Assembly: GCA_013215445.1 (NCBI GenBank)
Contig: JABSRA010000006.1
Coordinates: 62,001 to 126,000 of the forward strand
DNA from: Oceanospirillaceae bacterium
GTDB taxonomy: Bacteria; Pseudomonadota; Gammaproteobacteria; Pseudomonadales; Balneatricaceae
DNA length: 64,000 bases
Direction of reading: 5' to 3'
In this document: positions 35,917 to 45,677 of the stretch, piece after piece
Layout: every line of letters starts with the position of its first letter
Position numbering within the stretch: the stretch's first letter is position 1
The notes under the pieces: model-generated
Told to the model about the DNA's origin: nothing
The model's database searches: none
What the model saw: the letters and a program-made list of their open reading frames with translations, nothing else
Program-made: the position numbers and the translations under genes

Positions 35917-37680
35917 ATGAATAGGATGAAAATCAACCGCCGCCAGTTTGTTACTGGGTTGGGCTTAGGTGGCGCTATGTTAGGTTTAGGTCTTGGCTCA
36001 AACAATGTCTTTTCCGCGCCTAAACACGGGCTGCAAACGACCTTGAGAGGAAGCAATTTTAACTTATCTATTGCACAACAGCTGGTGAATTTTACCGGTA
36101 AGTTGAGAACAGCAACGACGGTAAATGATTCTTTACCTGGCCCCATTTTGCGCTTTAAAGAAGGTGAAAACATCACTATTAATGTCGCAAATAAGCTGGC
36201 CGAATCAAGTTCTATTCATTGGCATGGTCTTATTCTGGATAGCAAGATGGACGGTGTGCCCGGCATTTCTTTTGACGGTATAGCGCCACAAAGCAGTTTT
36301 ACCTACCAGTTTAAGGCTAAACAATCCGGTACTTATTGGTATCACAGTCACTCAGGTTACCAAGAGCAAACCGGGGTTTACGGTGCCATTATCATTGATC
36401 CTATTGCACCGGAACCCTTCGAGTACGATAGGGAATATGTGATTATGCTCTCTGATTGGAGCGATGAAAACCCTGATGATATTTATGCAAAGCTGAAGAA
36501 ACGCAGCGATTATTACAATTTTAGTGAGAGAACTACTAGTACCTTATTAAAGGAAATTCAACGTGATGGCGTAAAGAAAACCTGGTCTGCCCGCAAGATG
36601 TGGAATCAAATGCGCATGAGTGAAACTGATATTTCTGATGTGAGCGGCTATACCTACACTTTTTTGATGAATGGTGAAACGCCCAATGAAGGGTGGAAAG
36701 GTCTATTTAAAAAAGGTGAAAAAGTTCGCCTGCGCTTTATCAATGGCTCGGCAATGACCTTTTTCGATATCCGTATTCCCGGTCTAAAAATGACCGTCGT
36801 TGCCGCAGATGGACAGAATATTGAGAAGGTATCGGTTGATGAATTCCGCATTGGTGTCGCTGAGACTTACGATGTCATCGTAGAGCCTAGTGATAATATT
36901 GCCTATTCGGTTTTTGCTCAGGCAATTGATCGTACCGGTTATGCCAGAGGCACCTTAACACCTGACCTAGCACTGGAAGCTCCGGTACCTCCGTTTGATC
37001 CTATGCCTATTCTGAGTTTTCAAGACATGGGTATGGGGGATATGAGTGGCATGGCTATGGGCGATATGAAGATGGGTGATATGTCTATGGATGGCATGTC
37101 TATGGGCAACATGGATCACTCGAAAATGGCGGGCATGGGTAGCATGTCCAAAACCATGCAGCCTAGTATCACGCATGCTAAAACAGAATATGGGCCGCAT
37201 GTTGATGCGCGGGCCAGTAACCCACAATATCGGTTGGATGATCCCGGGGTGGGTTTGCGCAATAATGGCCGACGTGTGCTCACCTATGCAGATATTAAAA
37301 ACATCACTAAGACGCAGGATCGCAGGGATCCGTCGCGCGAGATTGATTTACACCTCACCGGCAATATGAGCCGTTATATGTGGTCTATCAATGGCGTTAA
37401 ATACAGTGATGCTGAGCCAATTGCATTGAAATACGGTGAGCGGGTTAGGATAAATCTCGTCAATGACACGATGATGAATCACCCTATGCACTTACACGGA
37501 ATGTGGAGTGAACTGGAGACTGGCGATAATAATTATCTACCGAGAAAGCATACTATCGTGGTACAGCCTGGGGCAAAAATAAGTTATCAGGTGACTGCGG
37601 ATGCGATGGGCAGTTGGGCATACCACTGTCATTTAATTTATCATATGGGAGGTATGTTTCGTGAAGTTAAAGTTAGCTAA
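35917..37680 (+). CDS. copA: Multicopper oxidase CopA (PcoA type, copy 2)
   Basis: A 587-residue paralogue of the oxidase at 32326-34215. The N-terminus has a twin-arginine-type signal (NRRQFVTGLGLGGAMLGLGL). Ligand motifs SSIHWHGLILD, GTYWYHSHSG, HPMHLHG and YHCHLIYHMGGM are intact. The Met-rich insert here is of a different kind (MGDMSGMAMGDMKMGDMSM), without the 36-bp units of copy 1. The last 20 bp overlap copB copy 2. The two copies share long identical stretches (for example WNQMRMSETDISDV), which suggests an old duplication or two related imports. Confidence 0.95.
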   Translation: MNRMKINRRQFVTGLGLGGAMLGLGLGSNNVFSAPKHGLQTTLRGSNFNLSIAQQLVNFTGKLRTATTVNDSLPGPILRFKEGENITINVANKLAESSSIHWHGLILDSKMDGVPGISFDGIAPQSSFTYQFKAKQSGTYWYHSHSGYQEQTGVYGAIIIDPIAPEPFEYDREYVIMLSDWSDENPDDIYAKLKKRSDYYNFSERTTSTLLKEIQRDGVKKTWSARKMWNQMRMSETDISDVSGYTYTFLMNGETPNEGWKGLFKKGEKVRLRFINGSAMTFFDIRIPGLKMTVVAADGQNIEKVSVDEFRIGVAETYDVIVEPSDNIAYSVFAQAIDRTGYARGTLTPDLALEAPVPPFDPMPILSFQDMGMGDMSGMAMGDMKMGDMSMDGMSMGNMDHSKMAGMGSMSKTMQPSITHAKTEYGPHVDARASNPQYRLDDPGVGLRNNGRRVLTYADIKNITKTQDRRDPSREIDLHLTGNMSRYMWSINGVKYSDAEPIALKYGERVRINLVNDTMMNHPMHLHGMWSELETGDNNYLPRKHTIVVQPGAKISYQVTADAMGSWAYHCHLIYHMGGMFREVKVS

Positions 37681-38401
37681 CCCCAGTGCTGGGAACCAAT
37701 ATTTATTTATAAAACAACTGACGCTCTGTGCGCTGCTAGCCAGTACAAGTGCATTTTCTGCGGTCAGTGATGATCCTCTACTCACCGCTATTACGATTGA
37801 TGAGCTCGAACTGCGCCACGGCGATGGAGAAAAATCATTCAACTGGGATCTGCAAACTTGGACAGGCTATGATCTCAAAAAATTTGTCATCAAAGCCAAA
37901 GGCAGTCGCGCCAATGGGGAAATCGAAGACAGTGAAATCCAGTTTTTGTACAGTAAAGCGATTGCACCCTACTGGGATTTACAATTCGGTATACGCTACG
38001 ATAGTAAGCCAAGCCCGAATCAAACCTGGGCGGTGGTTGGTGTGCAGGGACTTGCTCCCTATTTCTTTGAAACAGATATTAGCTTCTATCTCAGTGAAGA
38101 AGGAAATACCGCACTGCGTCTAGCATCAGAGTACGAATTTATGCTCAGCCAAAGGCTGGTGCTAACCCCTTCGATCAGTGCCGATATATACGCTAAAGAT
38201 GATGCTGAAAGAGGGATAGGTAAAGGTCTGTCTGACATTGAAGTGGGGCTGCGGCTAAAGTATGAAGTAACCCGTGAGTTTGCCCCTTATATAGGGGTCA
38301 ATTATGAGCGTTCCTTTGGCAAAACTGCCAGCCTTGCAGATGCTGCCAATGAAAGTAGCAAAACGCTACAGTTTGTTGCCGGTATTCAATTCCGCTTTTA
38401 G
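37661..38401 (+). CDS. copB: Copper resistance outer-membrane protein CopB (copy 2)
   Basis: A 246-residue CopB. It starts with GTG inside the end of copA; GGGAGG lies 7-8 bases before, which supports this start. A signal segment (LTLCALLASTSAFS) precedes DDPLLTAITIDELELRHGDG, SEIQFLYSKAIAPYWDLQFGIRYD and the terminal GIQFRF with C-terminal Phe of an outer-membrane barrel. Clear paralogue of 31595-32338. A 9-bp-stem hairpin follows at 38417. Confidence 0.93.
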   Translation: MKLKLANPSAGNQYLFIKQLTLCALLASTSAFSAVSDDPLLTAITIDELELRHGDGEKSFNWDLQTWTGYDLKKFVIKAKGSRANGEIEDSEIQFLYSKAIAPYWDLQFGIRYDSKPSPNQTWAVVGVQGLAPYFFETDISFYLSEEGNTALRLASEYEFMLSQRLVLTPSISADIYAKDDAERGIGKGLSDIEVGLRLKYEVTREFAPYIGVNYERSFGKTASLADAANESSKTLQFVAGIQFRF

Positions 38402-38727
38402 GAGTGAGGCCTAACTCGGATATTGCATACAATATCCGGGCTAAATACTCTTTAATCAATGGCAATAATCCCGTCGTTAATGGCGGCTTAGCGCTTAAAT
38501 ATCTTCCTAAATCACCCGGATTCTGCAAGTAATGGCGTGATGATGGTGCCGCTAGTTTTTTACCGATTTTTTTTGATTGAACGCCGTAGTGCCACGGCTG
38601 ACCGAGAGAGAGAAATCTGTAAAAACAGCGGGCTTGAGCACCAGCTTTGGGTTAATTATTTGGCTTAGTTCAGTCTTTCACTGAGTCGAGCTTCCCGGTG
38701 CACAAACCCATACTAACAAAGTGAAAA
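38402..38727. other. Intergenic region with hairpin after copB
   Basis: Contains a perfect 9-bp stem with a 4-base loop (38417-38438), extendable by two more pairs including a G-T. It is followed by CTAAATACTCTTT rather than a T-run, so it is a weak terminator or processing hairpin. No gene is seen in the remainder. Confidence 0.5.
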
Positions 38728-39942
38728 ATGCTAATGGGAAATTTACATTTATGGAGCAATAGTTTGACCATGGCTATTTTTGACCATGATCATTGGTGGT
38801 TGCATTTTATTACCCATATCATTTTAGTATTAATGCCTCTCATGCTATTGGCCATACTAATTAACAAACTGATTAGTTTGATGCGGCAAACTCTGCTGTT
38901 GCGCAGAGAATCCAGACAATCAGGTAATCCTCTGTATCATCCACGTATCCCGCAGAGTCTGAGCATATTTATAAAAAAGTACACACTGCGCAAACAACTG
39001 TTACTCGCCGGTGGTGCAATTTTGACCTTGCCTATTACCTTTGCCATTTTGGAACTGCCAAAACTGATTATTAACAACGCTATCGATAGTGATAATTATC
39101 TGCTCAACAAAACCGCTATGTCCCTTTCGCAAATTGAATATTTACTGGTTCTGTGTGGGTTTTATCTAATGGCATTGATCGCCAATGGCGTGCTGAAGTT
39201 CGTCTTAAATTATTATAAGGGCTGTGTTGCCGAAGGCTTGATTAAGCGACTGCGTTTGCTAATCTTTAGACGCCAGCGAGGTCAACGGGGCGTCAACAAA
39301 AGTGATTTTTTGGCCCCAGTGATATTGCAGGAAGTGGAGCCTATTTGTGCTTTTTCCGGTGACGCCGTCGCTGTTCCGGTGCTGCAAGGGGGGACAGCAT
39401 TAACCATCATTGGCTTTATGTTGTTACAAAATGTCGCTTTAGGAGCCGCTGTCATCGCATTGCTGCCTGTTCAGATTATAATCATTCCTATCTTTCAACG
39501 ACGTATCAATAAGTTGGTTCGCCACAGATTACGCAAAGTCAGGCGTTTGAGTAAGCTGCTAGCGAGTGAACAAAATAGACCCGCTCATCTCGCGCAAAAA
39601 CCAATCAGAACAGCATTTCACGCTTTATATGTACTGCGGATACAGCTCTTTAAAACTAAATTCATCATGAAATCTCTGAATAATTTCATCATGAACCTAA
39701 CCCCATTCTTTTTTTATACAGTGGGTGGCTATCTAGTGATTGAAGGAAAACTTTCACTGGGGGCGCTGGTCGCGTCCCTGGCATCGTATAAAGATTTAGC
39801 ATCGGCAATCCGCGAGTTATTTACTTACTACCAATCGCTGCAAGATGCTCGAACACGTTACACTGAAATGCTAACCTACACTGAGCAACCTACTTATCCT
39901 CAGGTAATAAAAGCTCAATTTGAAATGCATCATTACCCATAA
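38728..39942 (+). CDS. ABC-exporter transmembrane domain protein without ATPase domain
   Basis: A 404-residue membrane protein. After an extra N-terminal helix (about residues 24-50) it has the six-helix layout of type I ABC exporters, including the long cytosolic helices (FVLNYYKGCVAEGLIKRLRLLIFRRQR, then RRINKLVRHRLRKVRRLSKLLASEQ) and the closing YTVGGYLVIEGKLSLGALVASLASYKDL, typical of the end of ABC_membrane domains. The chain stops 30-40 residues later with no Walker A, signature or Walker B motif; copR begins 13 bp on. The start is uncertain; an ATG 36 bp further in (MAIFDHDHW) is also possible. Function unknown. Confidence 0.75.
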   Translation: MLMGNLHLWSNSLTMAIFDHDHWWLHFITHIILVLMPLMLLAILINKLISLMRQTLLLRRESRQSGNPLYHPRIPQSLSIFIKKYTLRKQLLLAGGAILTLPITFAILELPKLIINNAIDSDNYLLNKTAMSLSQIEYLLVLCGFYLMALIANGVLKFVLNYYKGCVAEGLIKRLRLLIFRRQRGQRGVNKSDFLAPVILQEVEPICAFSGDAVAVPVLQGGTALTIIGFMLLQNVALGAAVIALLPVQIIIIPIFQRRINKLVRHRLRKVRRLSKLLASEQNRPAHLAQKPIRTAFHALYVLRIQLFKTKFIMKSLNNFIMNLTPFFFYTVGGYLVIEGKLSLGALVASLASYKDLASAIRELFTYYQSLQDARTRYTEMLTYTEQPTYPQVIKAQFEMHHYP

Positions 39943-39954
39943 CCGAGAAAATCG

Positions 39955-40656
39955 ATGAAAATACTGATTATCGAAGATGAGCTTAAAACCGGAAATTATC
40001 TAAAACAGGGCTTATCTGAAGCGGGTTTTACGGTTGATTTGGCCCGAACTGGCCCCGATGGTTTACATTTAGCCCTGACCGGAGAAGAGCCTTACGATTT
40101 GATTGTATTAGATGTGATGTTACCTGGAATCAATGGCTGGAAAGTACTAGAAATGTTACGTTTAGCCGGTCAGCAAGTGTCGGTTATCTTCCTGACTGCC
40201 AATGACCAAATCGATGATCGGGTGAAAGGCTTAGAGCTTGGTGCCGATGATTACTTGATCAAACCTTTTGCCTTCTCGGAACTACTGGCAAGAATTCGCA
40301 GCTCGTTACGCCGCACTAACCAAGTCAGTGAGGTTACCTTGCTGCGTGTCGCCGATTTAGAATTGGACTTGCTGAGCAGACAAGTTACTCGCCAGGGGCA
40401 GCGTATTAAACTGACCGCGAAAGAATTTTCACTACTCGCCTTATTCATGCGCAGACAGGGGGAAGTGCTCTCTAGTGCGTTGATCGCCTCGCTGATCTGG
40501 GATATGAACTTTGATAGTGATACCAACGTGATAGCCGTTGCAATTAGACGCTTGCGCAGCAAAGTAGATGATCCATACGCTAACAAATTGATTCGTACCC
40601 TACGCGGTATGGGTTATGTTCTCGAAGCTCCAGAGAGGGAATTGCAGTCATCATGA
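39955..40656 (+). CDS. copR: OmpR-family response regulator, CopR/CusR type
   Basis: A 233-residue regulator with a receiver domain (acidic pair Glu7/Asp8, phospho-acceptor Asp53 in [10 protein letters not shown], Lys in [10 protein letters not shown]) and a C-terminal winged helix ([21 protein letters not shown] through [10 protein letters not shown] and [12 protein letters not shown]). The sequence is of the heavy-metal RR group (CusR, CopR, PcoR). It overlaps the sensor gene by 4 bp and lies at the end of the copper cluster, so it most likely activates the copAB operons. Confidence 0.93.
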   Translation: MKILIIEDELKTGNYLKQGLSEAGFTVDLARTGPDGLHLALTGEEPYDLIVLDVMLPGINGWKVLEMLRLAGQQVSVIFLTANDQIDDRVKGLELGADDYLIKPFAFSELLARIRSSLRRTNQVSEVTLLRVADLELDLLSRQVTRQGQRIKLTAKEFSLLALFMRRQGEVLSSALIASLIWDMNFDSDTNVIAVAIRRLRSKVDDPYANKLIRTLRGMGYVLEAPERELQSS

Positions 40657-42062
40657 GACGTAAATTATCCCTAACCGCACGTCTGACACTCTTTTATATT
40701 TCATCTTCCTGTCTGGTTTTGTTGGTTTTTAGCTGGGTCATTACCATTGCGGTACAACATCATTTTAGCCTTCAAGATCAACAAAATTTACAGGGAAAAT
40801 TACAGCTGGTCAGTAATATTCTGAGTAAGGTGACGGCGCACAATAGTAAAGATCCTAAACTCGCTGAATATCTGCGAAGTGCCTTAGTGGGACACGAAGA
40901 TTTACAAGTGTTGATCCTGACTCCCCAAAAATTTGTTATCTATCGCTCTGCAAAATTGTCTCTACCCTTAGATCTGGTGGATACTAAAATCAAGATGGGT
41001 ATCGGTAAACCTATGCAATGGACGGTTGGCAGCCAACATTTTTTGGGTCTAATCGCGGCACTTGAGCATGGGGACCATGCAATCATCGTTATCTTGGCTT
41101 ACAACCAAAACAACCATCGTCAGTTTAAGCTTTCATTTACCAAGACGCTGGTATTCTTCACCCTGATTGCAGCGTTGATCAGTGGTTTACTCGCTTGGTT
41201 TGTAACGCGAAGAGGACTGTTGCCACTCTATCTAATTAAGGATCAAGCGTTGAAAGTAACGGCTAACCAGTTAGACCAACGAATGCCAGATGAGGACGTG
41301 CCGATAGAGATTTCCGGGCTCGCGGTAGCGCTCAATCAAATGCTCGACAGATTGGAAGATGCGTTCACCCGCCTCACGCAATTTTCTAACGAAATCGCCC
41401 ATGAGCTTAGAACGCCGGTGAGTAATTTAATGACCCAGACGCAAGTGGTGTTGAGTAAACCTAGAGATTTGGCCACTTACCGGGGTGTTTTAGAATCGAA
41501 TGTAGAAGAGTATCAAAGAATGACCTCGATGCTGTCGGATATGCTATTTCTAGCCAAAACTGAGCAGACTACCAATGTGCTAAAAGGCGCTGTTATAAAC
41601 TTACCAGATGAAGCGGCTAATTTGTTTGAATTTTATGACGCCTTAGCCGAGGAGCGAAAAATCAGTTTAAAACTGTCGGCCAACTGTAGTGATAAGGTCG
41701 AGATAATCGGGGACGTATCGATGATTCGTCGCGCCATGAGCAATCTATTATCCAATGCCATTAATCACACGCCAGCACAAGGTACTATTGAGATAGTTAT
41801 CAACAAAACGTTACAGTACACGAGCTTATCGGTCATCAATTCAGGGCTTGAGATTGCTCCCTCTGTCCTTCCGCATCTATTCGAACGTTTTTATACCACG
41901 GCTAACGCAGACCGTAACAGCGCTCTAGAAGTGGGGACTGGCTTAGGGCTAGCTATTACAGAGGCGATAATCAAAGCCCATCAGGGTGAAATAGTGGTGA
42001 CATCCAAGGCTGGCTTTACCTGCTTTCAATTAATATTTCGCGAGCGATCAGCATCTATTTAG
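40653..42062 (+). CDS. copS: Heavy-metal sensor histidine kinase, CopS/CusS type
   Basis: A 469-residue inner-membrane kinase with two membrane segments (about 15-36 and 166-188) flanking a periplasmic sensor domain, then HAMP (about 190-240), HisKA with His250 in [15 protein letters not shown], and HATPase motifs (N box [15 protein letters not shown] box [18 protein letters not shown]). This layout and the HELRTPV motif match CusS/CopS. It would sense periplasmic copper and phosphorylate the response regulator encoded just before. Confidence 0.93.
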   Translation: MRRKLSLTARLTLFYISSSCLVLLVFSWVITIAVQHHFSLQDQQNLQGKLQLVSNILSKVTAHNSKDPKLAEYLRSALVGHEDLQVLILTPQKFVIYRSAKLSLPLDLVDTKIKMGIGKPMQWTVGSQHFLGLIAALEHGDHAIIVILAYNQNNHRQFKLSFTKTLVFFTLIAALISGLLAWFVTRRGLLPLYLIKDQALKVTANQLDQRMPDEDVPIEISGLAVALNQMLDRLEDAFTRLTQFSNEIAHELRTPVSNLMTQTQVVLSKPRDLATYRGVLESNVEEYQRMTSMLSDMLFLAKTEQTTNVLKGAVINLPDEAANLFEFYDALAEERKISLKLSANCSDKVEIIGDVSMIRRAMSNLLSNAINHTPAQGTIEIVINKTLQYTSLSVINSGLEIAPSVLPHLFERFYTTANADRNSALEVGTGLGLAITEAIIKAHQGEIVVTSKAGFTCFQLIFRERSASI

Positions 42063-42128
42063 GGTGCTGCTTAGCGTTGTTTAAATCTCATTTACCTTGA
42101 TGGGTATCAAGCGTTGCTCGAGGAATGT

Positions 42129-43031
42129 TTAGGGTGTTTCGCTATAGGTATAAGGCGTATCTGCAATGCCCTGGTAGGGAGTTTCAAGGGCAAAAATATT
42201 GCCCGCTTGTGCGTTGGGATTTATATAGCGTTGAGTGGTGATATAGAGTGTCGATAGGCGAGATCCGCCAAAGCAAATATTGGTCACGTGGCGGGTGGGG
42301 ACATTGACGATGGTATCAATCTTAGCGTTTGGAGATAATCGGATTATCTGTCCTGCATCACTAGCCGCTATCCAATAACAACCGTCGGTATCAACAGTGG
42401 CGCCGTCGGGTCGACCTGATAAAATTTTCTGATCTGCAAACAGTCTTCGATTGGATGGAATACCCGTCTCTAGGTCAAAATCAAACTGCCAAATGGCAGC
42501 AACCGATGGGTGGGAGTCAGAGACATACATGGTACGACCGTCGGGGCTCCAAGCCAGGCCATTTTGCGAGCGAAAACCATTTAAGACCGGCGTGATTTGG
42601 TTATTTTCAAGGGAGTAAAGCTGCCCGGTAGCCCCTTCATTATGAGGTTGGGCCTGAATGCTTCCCGACCAAAAACGCCCTTGCCGATCCAGTGCTGCAT
42701 CATTCATGCGAAAGTTATCAACATCTTTTAAAAAAGGTTGAATACTCTGTTGCAGAACCATGCCTTGGGTAAGCTTTAAATGTGAAAAGCCGCTGGCTGT
42801 CGCCGCAATAAAGCCGCCATCAGTAGCGGGGGCGAAAGCACTGACAGGGTCAGATAAAGAAAAGGTCTGATGTCGGTTATCCTTTAATTTATGTAGGGTT
42901 GATTGAGTAATATCAATCCAGAACAAGGCTTGTTGCTCGGCACACCAAACCGGGGATTCTGCTAAGCTGTTTTGACTATTTAACAGAGATTCGGCATTGA
43001 GAATATTCACTTTACAGTCCTGATTTTTCAA
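42129..43031 (-). CDS. SMP-30/gluconolactonase family protein
   Basis: A 300-residue beta-propeller lactonase. Metal ligands of the family are visible: Glu in LAESPVWC near the N-terminus, Asn in RSQNGLAWSPDGRTMY and Asp in SGRPDGATVDTDGCYW. It hydrolyses sugar lactones to aldonates. No signal peptide, so cytosolic. It is the last gene of the minus-strand group TRAP transporter-GntR-lactonase, which suggests sugar-acid or sugar-lactone catabolism. Confidence 0.9.
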   Translation of the reverse strand: MKNQDCKVNILNAESLLNSQNSLAESPVWCAEQQALFWIDITQSTLHKLKDNRHQTFSLSDPVSAFAPATDGGFIAATASGFSHLKLTQGMVLQQSIQPFLKDVDNFRMNDAALDRQGRFWSGSIQAQPHNEGATGQLYSLENNQITPVLNGFRSQNGLAWSPDGRTMYVSDSHPSVAAIWQFDFDLETGIPSNRRLFADQKILSGRPDGATVDTDGCYWIAASDAGQIIRLSPNAKIDTIVNVPTRHVTNICFGGSRLSTLYITTQRYINPNAQAGNIFALETPYQGIADTPYTYSETP

Positions 43032-43070
43032 TGCCTAGTCGGTTGCCTTTTAAGCGGGACATGCAGAGTA

Positions 43071-43796
43071 CTAGGCAAAAAAGTTTTTATGGTTCGCGAT
43101 GATCTGTGGCAGTCTACTGATAGTACCAGCGAGATGTTCACGCATTTTTTGTACCGATTTTTCGATATCTTGCTGCTCAATTGCCTCTATAATGGCTTGA
43201 TGTTCATGCAGAACGGTGAGCATTTTCTCCGGGCGTGGTAGATCTAAGGTGCGTAACCTCGCTGAGTGCCCGCTGTGGAGCGAGAGGTAACTGTATAATT
43301 CGGCTTGATTTACGCTGGAAAACAGCGCTTCATGGAAAGCTTCATCGAGTTGTTTATACAATTCCACTTGCTCAATATCGCCAACCAGAGCGCTTTGCAG
43401 TTTCACAAAACCTTTGGCTTTAGTAATAAACTTCAGGTCTGATTTTATAACGATCTGTCTGACCACCTCGCATTCAACCGCGATCCTTAAAAAGTGCTCG
43501 TCTCGAATGCGCACCGGATCTATTTTAGTGACCATAGTGCGTGATTGTGGATAGGAAATGACTAAACCGTCATTTTCTAAGCGAATGATCGCATCACGCA
43601 ACGGTGCCTGGCTGATGTTGTATTTTTCTGAGAGTTCTCTGCGTACCAAGGTGGTGTCTGGCGGCATGTTTAGCGAGATAATTCTCTCCTTTATCTCTTC
43701 ATACACACGCGCAGCTGCAGACATCTGTGTATTCGTTTTGTTCTTTTGCTGATTCAGATTTTCAAGCGGGTTTGAAAACAAGTTTCTGGCAGTCAT
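43071..43796 (-). CDS. GntR-family regulator with FCD domain
   Basis: A 241-residue regulator: winged helix (VYEEIKERIISLNMPP, LVRRELSEKYNISQAPLRDAIIRLENDGL, about residues 28-80) and an all-helical FCD effector domain with the metal-site pattern (DEAFHEALF, then GHSARLR and EHQAIIEAIEQQD). It sits between the TRAP permease and lactonase genes, so it likely represses this set and is released by a sugar acid. A palindrome before dctP at 46701-46716 is a possible site. Confidence 0.92.
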   Translation of the reverse strand: MTARNLFSNPLENLNQQKNKTNTQMSAAARVYEEIKERIISLNMPPDTTLVRRELSEKYNISQAPLRDAIIRLENDGLVISYPQSRTMVTKIDPVRIRDEHFLRIAVECEVVRQIVIKSDLKFITKAKGFVKLQSALVGDIEQVELYKQLDEAFHEALFSSVNQAELYSYLSLHSGHSARLRTLDLPRPEKMLTVLHEHQAIIEAIEQQDIEKSVQKMREHLAGTISRLPQIIANHKNFFA

Positions 43797-43829
43797 TTGT
43801 CAATATTAACTCTAGTCTTAAACACTGCA

Positions 43830-45110
43830 CTACATCATGGAGTTCGGTAGTAACAGAGTCAGTGATGGGAAGGCGGTCATTATGACAAAAAAGATTAGCA
43901 TCGTCGCGATAAATGGCAATGACGCGAGCGTAAACTCACCGGTCTTCACCTTTAAAACCCCGCAGACGGTGAACATGATGACCCCAACAGGGGGGGTTAA
44001 TCCGCCAAAATTAATCAATATGACAATCAAAATACCCATATGGATAGGGTCATAACCGGCACTGACTAATACTGGTAAAACAATGGGTGTGATTAACAAG
44101 ATATTAGCGGCGCCCTCTAAAAACATGCCGCTGATCACTAATACAGTAACAATCAACATCAGAATTAGGATTGGATCACTGGTGAGAGTGGTGACAAATT
44201 CGGTGATTTGTTGCGGCGCACGTTCAATGGTAATTGCATAACCTAATACCCCAGCCATCATGATCAGTAGCATGACCATACCGACATCGCTAATAGTGTT
44301 GCGCATCGCTTCGTACAGTTTTTCCCAGTTAAGTTCTCTATAGATAAAAATCCCGATGAATAACGCGTAAAAGATTAAAAATGCACCAGCCTCAGTGGCC
44401 GTAAAAAAGCCAAATCTAAAACCGACAATTAAAATAATAGGAAATGCCAGGGCCCAGATGCTCTCTTTAAAGCTGGCCCATAACTCACCTCTGGTTGGGA
44501 AATGTGGCATTTGCGGGGCATAGCCATTTCTTTTAGCGATCAACCAAGTGGTAAACATCAAGCATAAGGTCAGTACTATCCCTGGAATAATACCCGCTAA
44601 AAATAACTTACCGATTGACACTTCATTGATAAAACCAAATAAAATTAGGCCAATACTCGGTGGAATGGTGGCGGTAATAATCGAGCCAAACGCGAGAACA
44701 ACTGCGGTGGTCGCTTTTGAGTATCCCTGTTTAATCATACTTGGCCCCAGTAACCTTGCCTCCATCGAAGCGTCAGCAACTGCAGAGCCTGAAATGCCGC
44801 CCATCATCAGACTCAGCATAATGGAAACTTGTCCTAGGCCTCCCGCAATCCAACCGGTGAGTAATGTAGAAAAAGTGACTAGCCGTTGGGTGATGCCGGT
44901 AGCGTTCATTAAGTTACCGGCGAAGATAAAAAAGGGCACCGCTAATAACGGGAAGCTCTGGGTTGCTGTGACCATTTTTTGTACCGCGACGGTTGGCGGC
45001 ATAGTCCCAGTGAACAGGAAAACCGGAATAGAAGCGAGGGACAAGGCAAAGGCTACGGGCATCCCAATGATGAGGAATACAGTGAATAATGCAGCAATCA
45101 GTAATAACAT
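43830..45110 (-). CDS. dctM: TRAP transporter large permease DctM
   Basis: A 426-residue inner-membrane protein with about twelve helices. Family motifs: GMPVAFALSLASIPVFLF, PLLAVPFFIFAGNLMNATGI, MMGGISGSAVADASMEARLLGP, TATIPPSIGLILFGF and GGLTPPVGVIMFTVCGV. The start overlaps the dctQ stop by one base. It forms the sodium-driven channel part of a TRAP importer for an organic acid. Confidence 0.96.
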   Translation of the reverse strand: MLLLIAALFTVFLIIGMPVAFALSLASIPVFLFTGTMPPTVAVQKMVTATQSFPLLAVPFFIFAGNLMNATGITQRLVTFSTLLTGWIAGGLGQVSIMLSLMMGGISGSAVADASMEARLLGPSMIKQGYSKATTAVVLAFGSIITATIPPSIGLILFGFINEVSIGKLFLAGIIPGIVLTLCLMFTTWLIAKRNGYAPQMPHFPTRGELWASFKESIWALAFPIILIVGFRFGFFTATEAGAFLIFYALFIGIFIYRELNWEKLYEAMRNTISDVGMVMLLIMMAGVLGYAITIERAPQQITEFVTTLTSDPILILMLIVTVLVISGMFLEGAANILLITPIVLPVLVSAGYDPIHMGILIVILINFGGLTPPVGVIMFTVCGVLKVKTGEFTLASLPFIATMLIFFVIMTAFPSLTLLLPNSMM

Positions 45111-45571
45111 TAAGTGGTCCCTTGGTTGCGTAATAAAGAGAGAAGCTGAGTGCCCATCGTGCGGAACAATAAGGCTAAGCCCACCACCATAGAGCCGTGC
45201 ACCAAGGATGCATGCATTTGTGTCGAGCCAATCAGGCGAGGATGCATTAATAAGGTATTCTTGATCGCGTAGCTAAACAGTAATATCAGTAAACTCATCA
45301 GTACGATGAGATTAAAAATTTCCATCAGTCGGCGTAACTTTGGATTGAGATTGTCCAGCAGAATCAACAGGCCAAAATGGCGCTTATCTTGTAGTGCGAT
45401 GTCAGCAGCCAGCATGCAGAGCCAGGCAAATAACAATTGTGCTATCTCGACAGACCAGATAATGGGCGCACCTAATACGCGAGTTACCGCTGCAATACTA
45501 ACTAACACGACAATGGCGACCAACAGCGTAATTGCCGCAGAAATTTCTAGTTTTTGGAACATATTTGTCAA
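45110..45571 (-). CDS. dctQ: TRAP transporter small permease DctQ
   Basis: A 153-residue protein with four membrane helices. The motif GAPIIWSVEIAQLLFAWLCMLAADIALQDKRHFG (split here by description, residues 34-67) carries the conserved E-x-x-x-x-x-W and the basic/His-x-x dyad of DctQ proteins. It lies between dctP and dctM; two hairpins separate it from dctP. Confidence 0.92.
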   Translation of the reverse strand: MTNMFQKLEISAAITLLVAIVVLVSIAAVTRVLGAPIIWSVEIAQLLFAWLCMLAADIALQDKRHFGLLILLDNLNPKLRRLMEIFNLIVLMSLLILLFSYAIKNTLLMHPRLIGSTQMHASLVHGSMVVGLALLFRTMGTQLLSLLRNQGTT

Positions 45572-45591
45572 CCTGTCAATTTAAGTCATCA

Positions 45592-45661
45592 AACCTAGGT
45601 TCGATTGTCGAATCTAGGTTAAAGCTCCCAACAATGGCTCATCGCCACTGTCTGGGAGCTT
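45592..45661 (-). promoter_or_regulatory. Two adjacent hairpins between dctP and dctQ
   Basis: Hairpin one (45592-45620) has a 13-bp stem with a single G-T mismatch and a 3-base loop. Hairpin two (45622-45661) has a perfect 9-bp outer stem plus an inner TGGC/GCCA pair, starting 16 bp after the dctP stop. Only a short T-run follows, so they look like attenuating or mRNA-protecting structures that favour receptor expression over permease. Confidence 0.65.
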
Positions 45662-45677
45662 AGTGGCAAATATATGC

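Noticed and set aside
30553-42062. Copper cluster read as a cus-type RND efflux system
   Set aside because: No CusA/CusB/CusC-like genes are present; the genes are copAB, cytochrome, cupredoxin, an ABC membrane domain and a two-component pair.
44548-45192. 214-codon plus-strand ORF
   Set aside because: Antisense to dctM and dctQ, which have strong family matches; no supporting signals.
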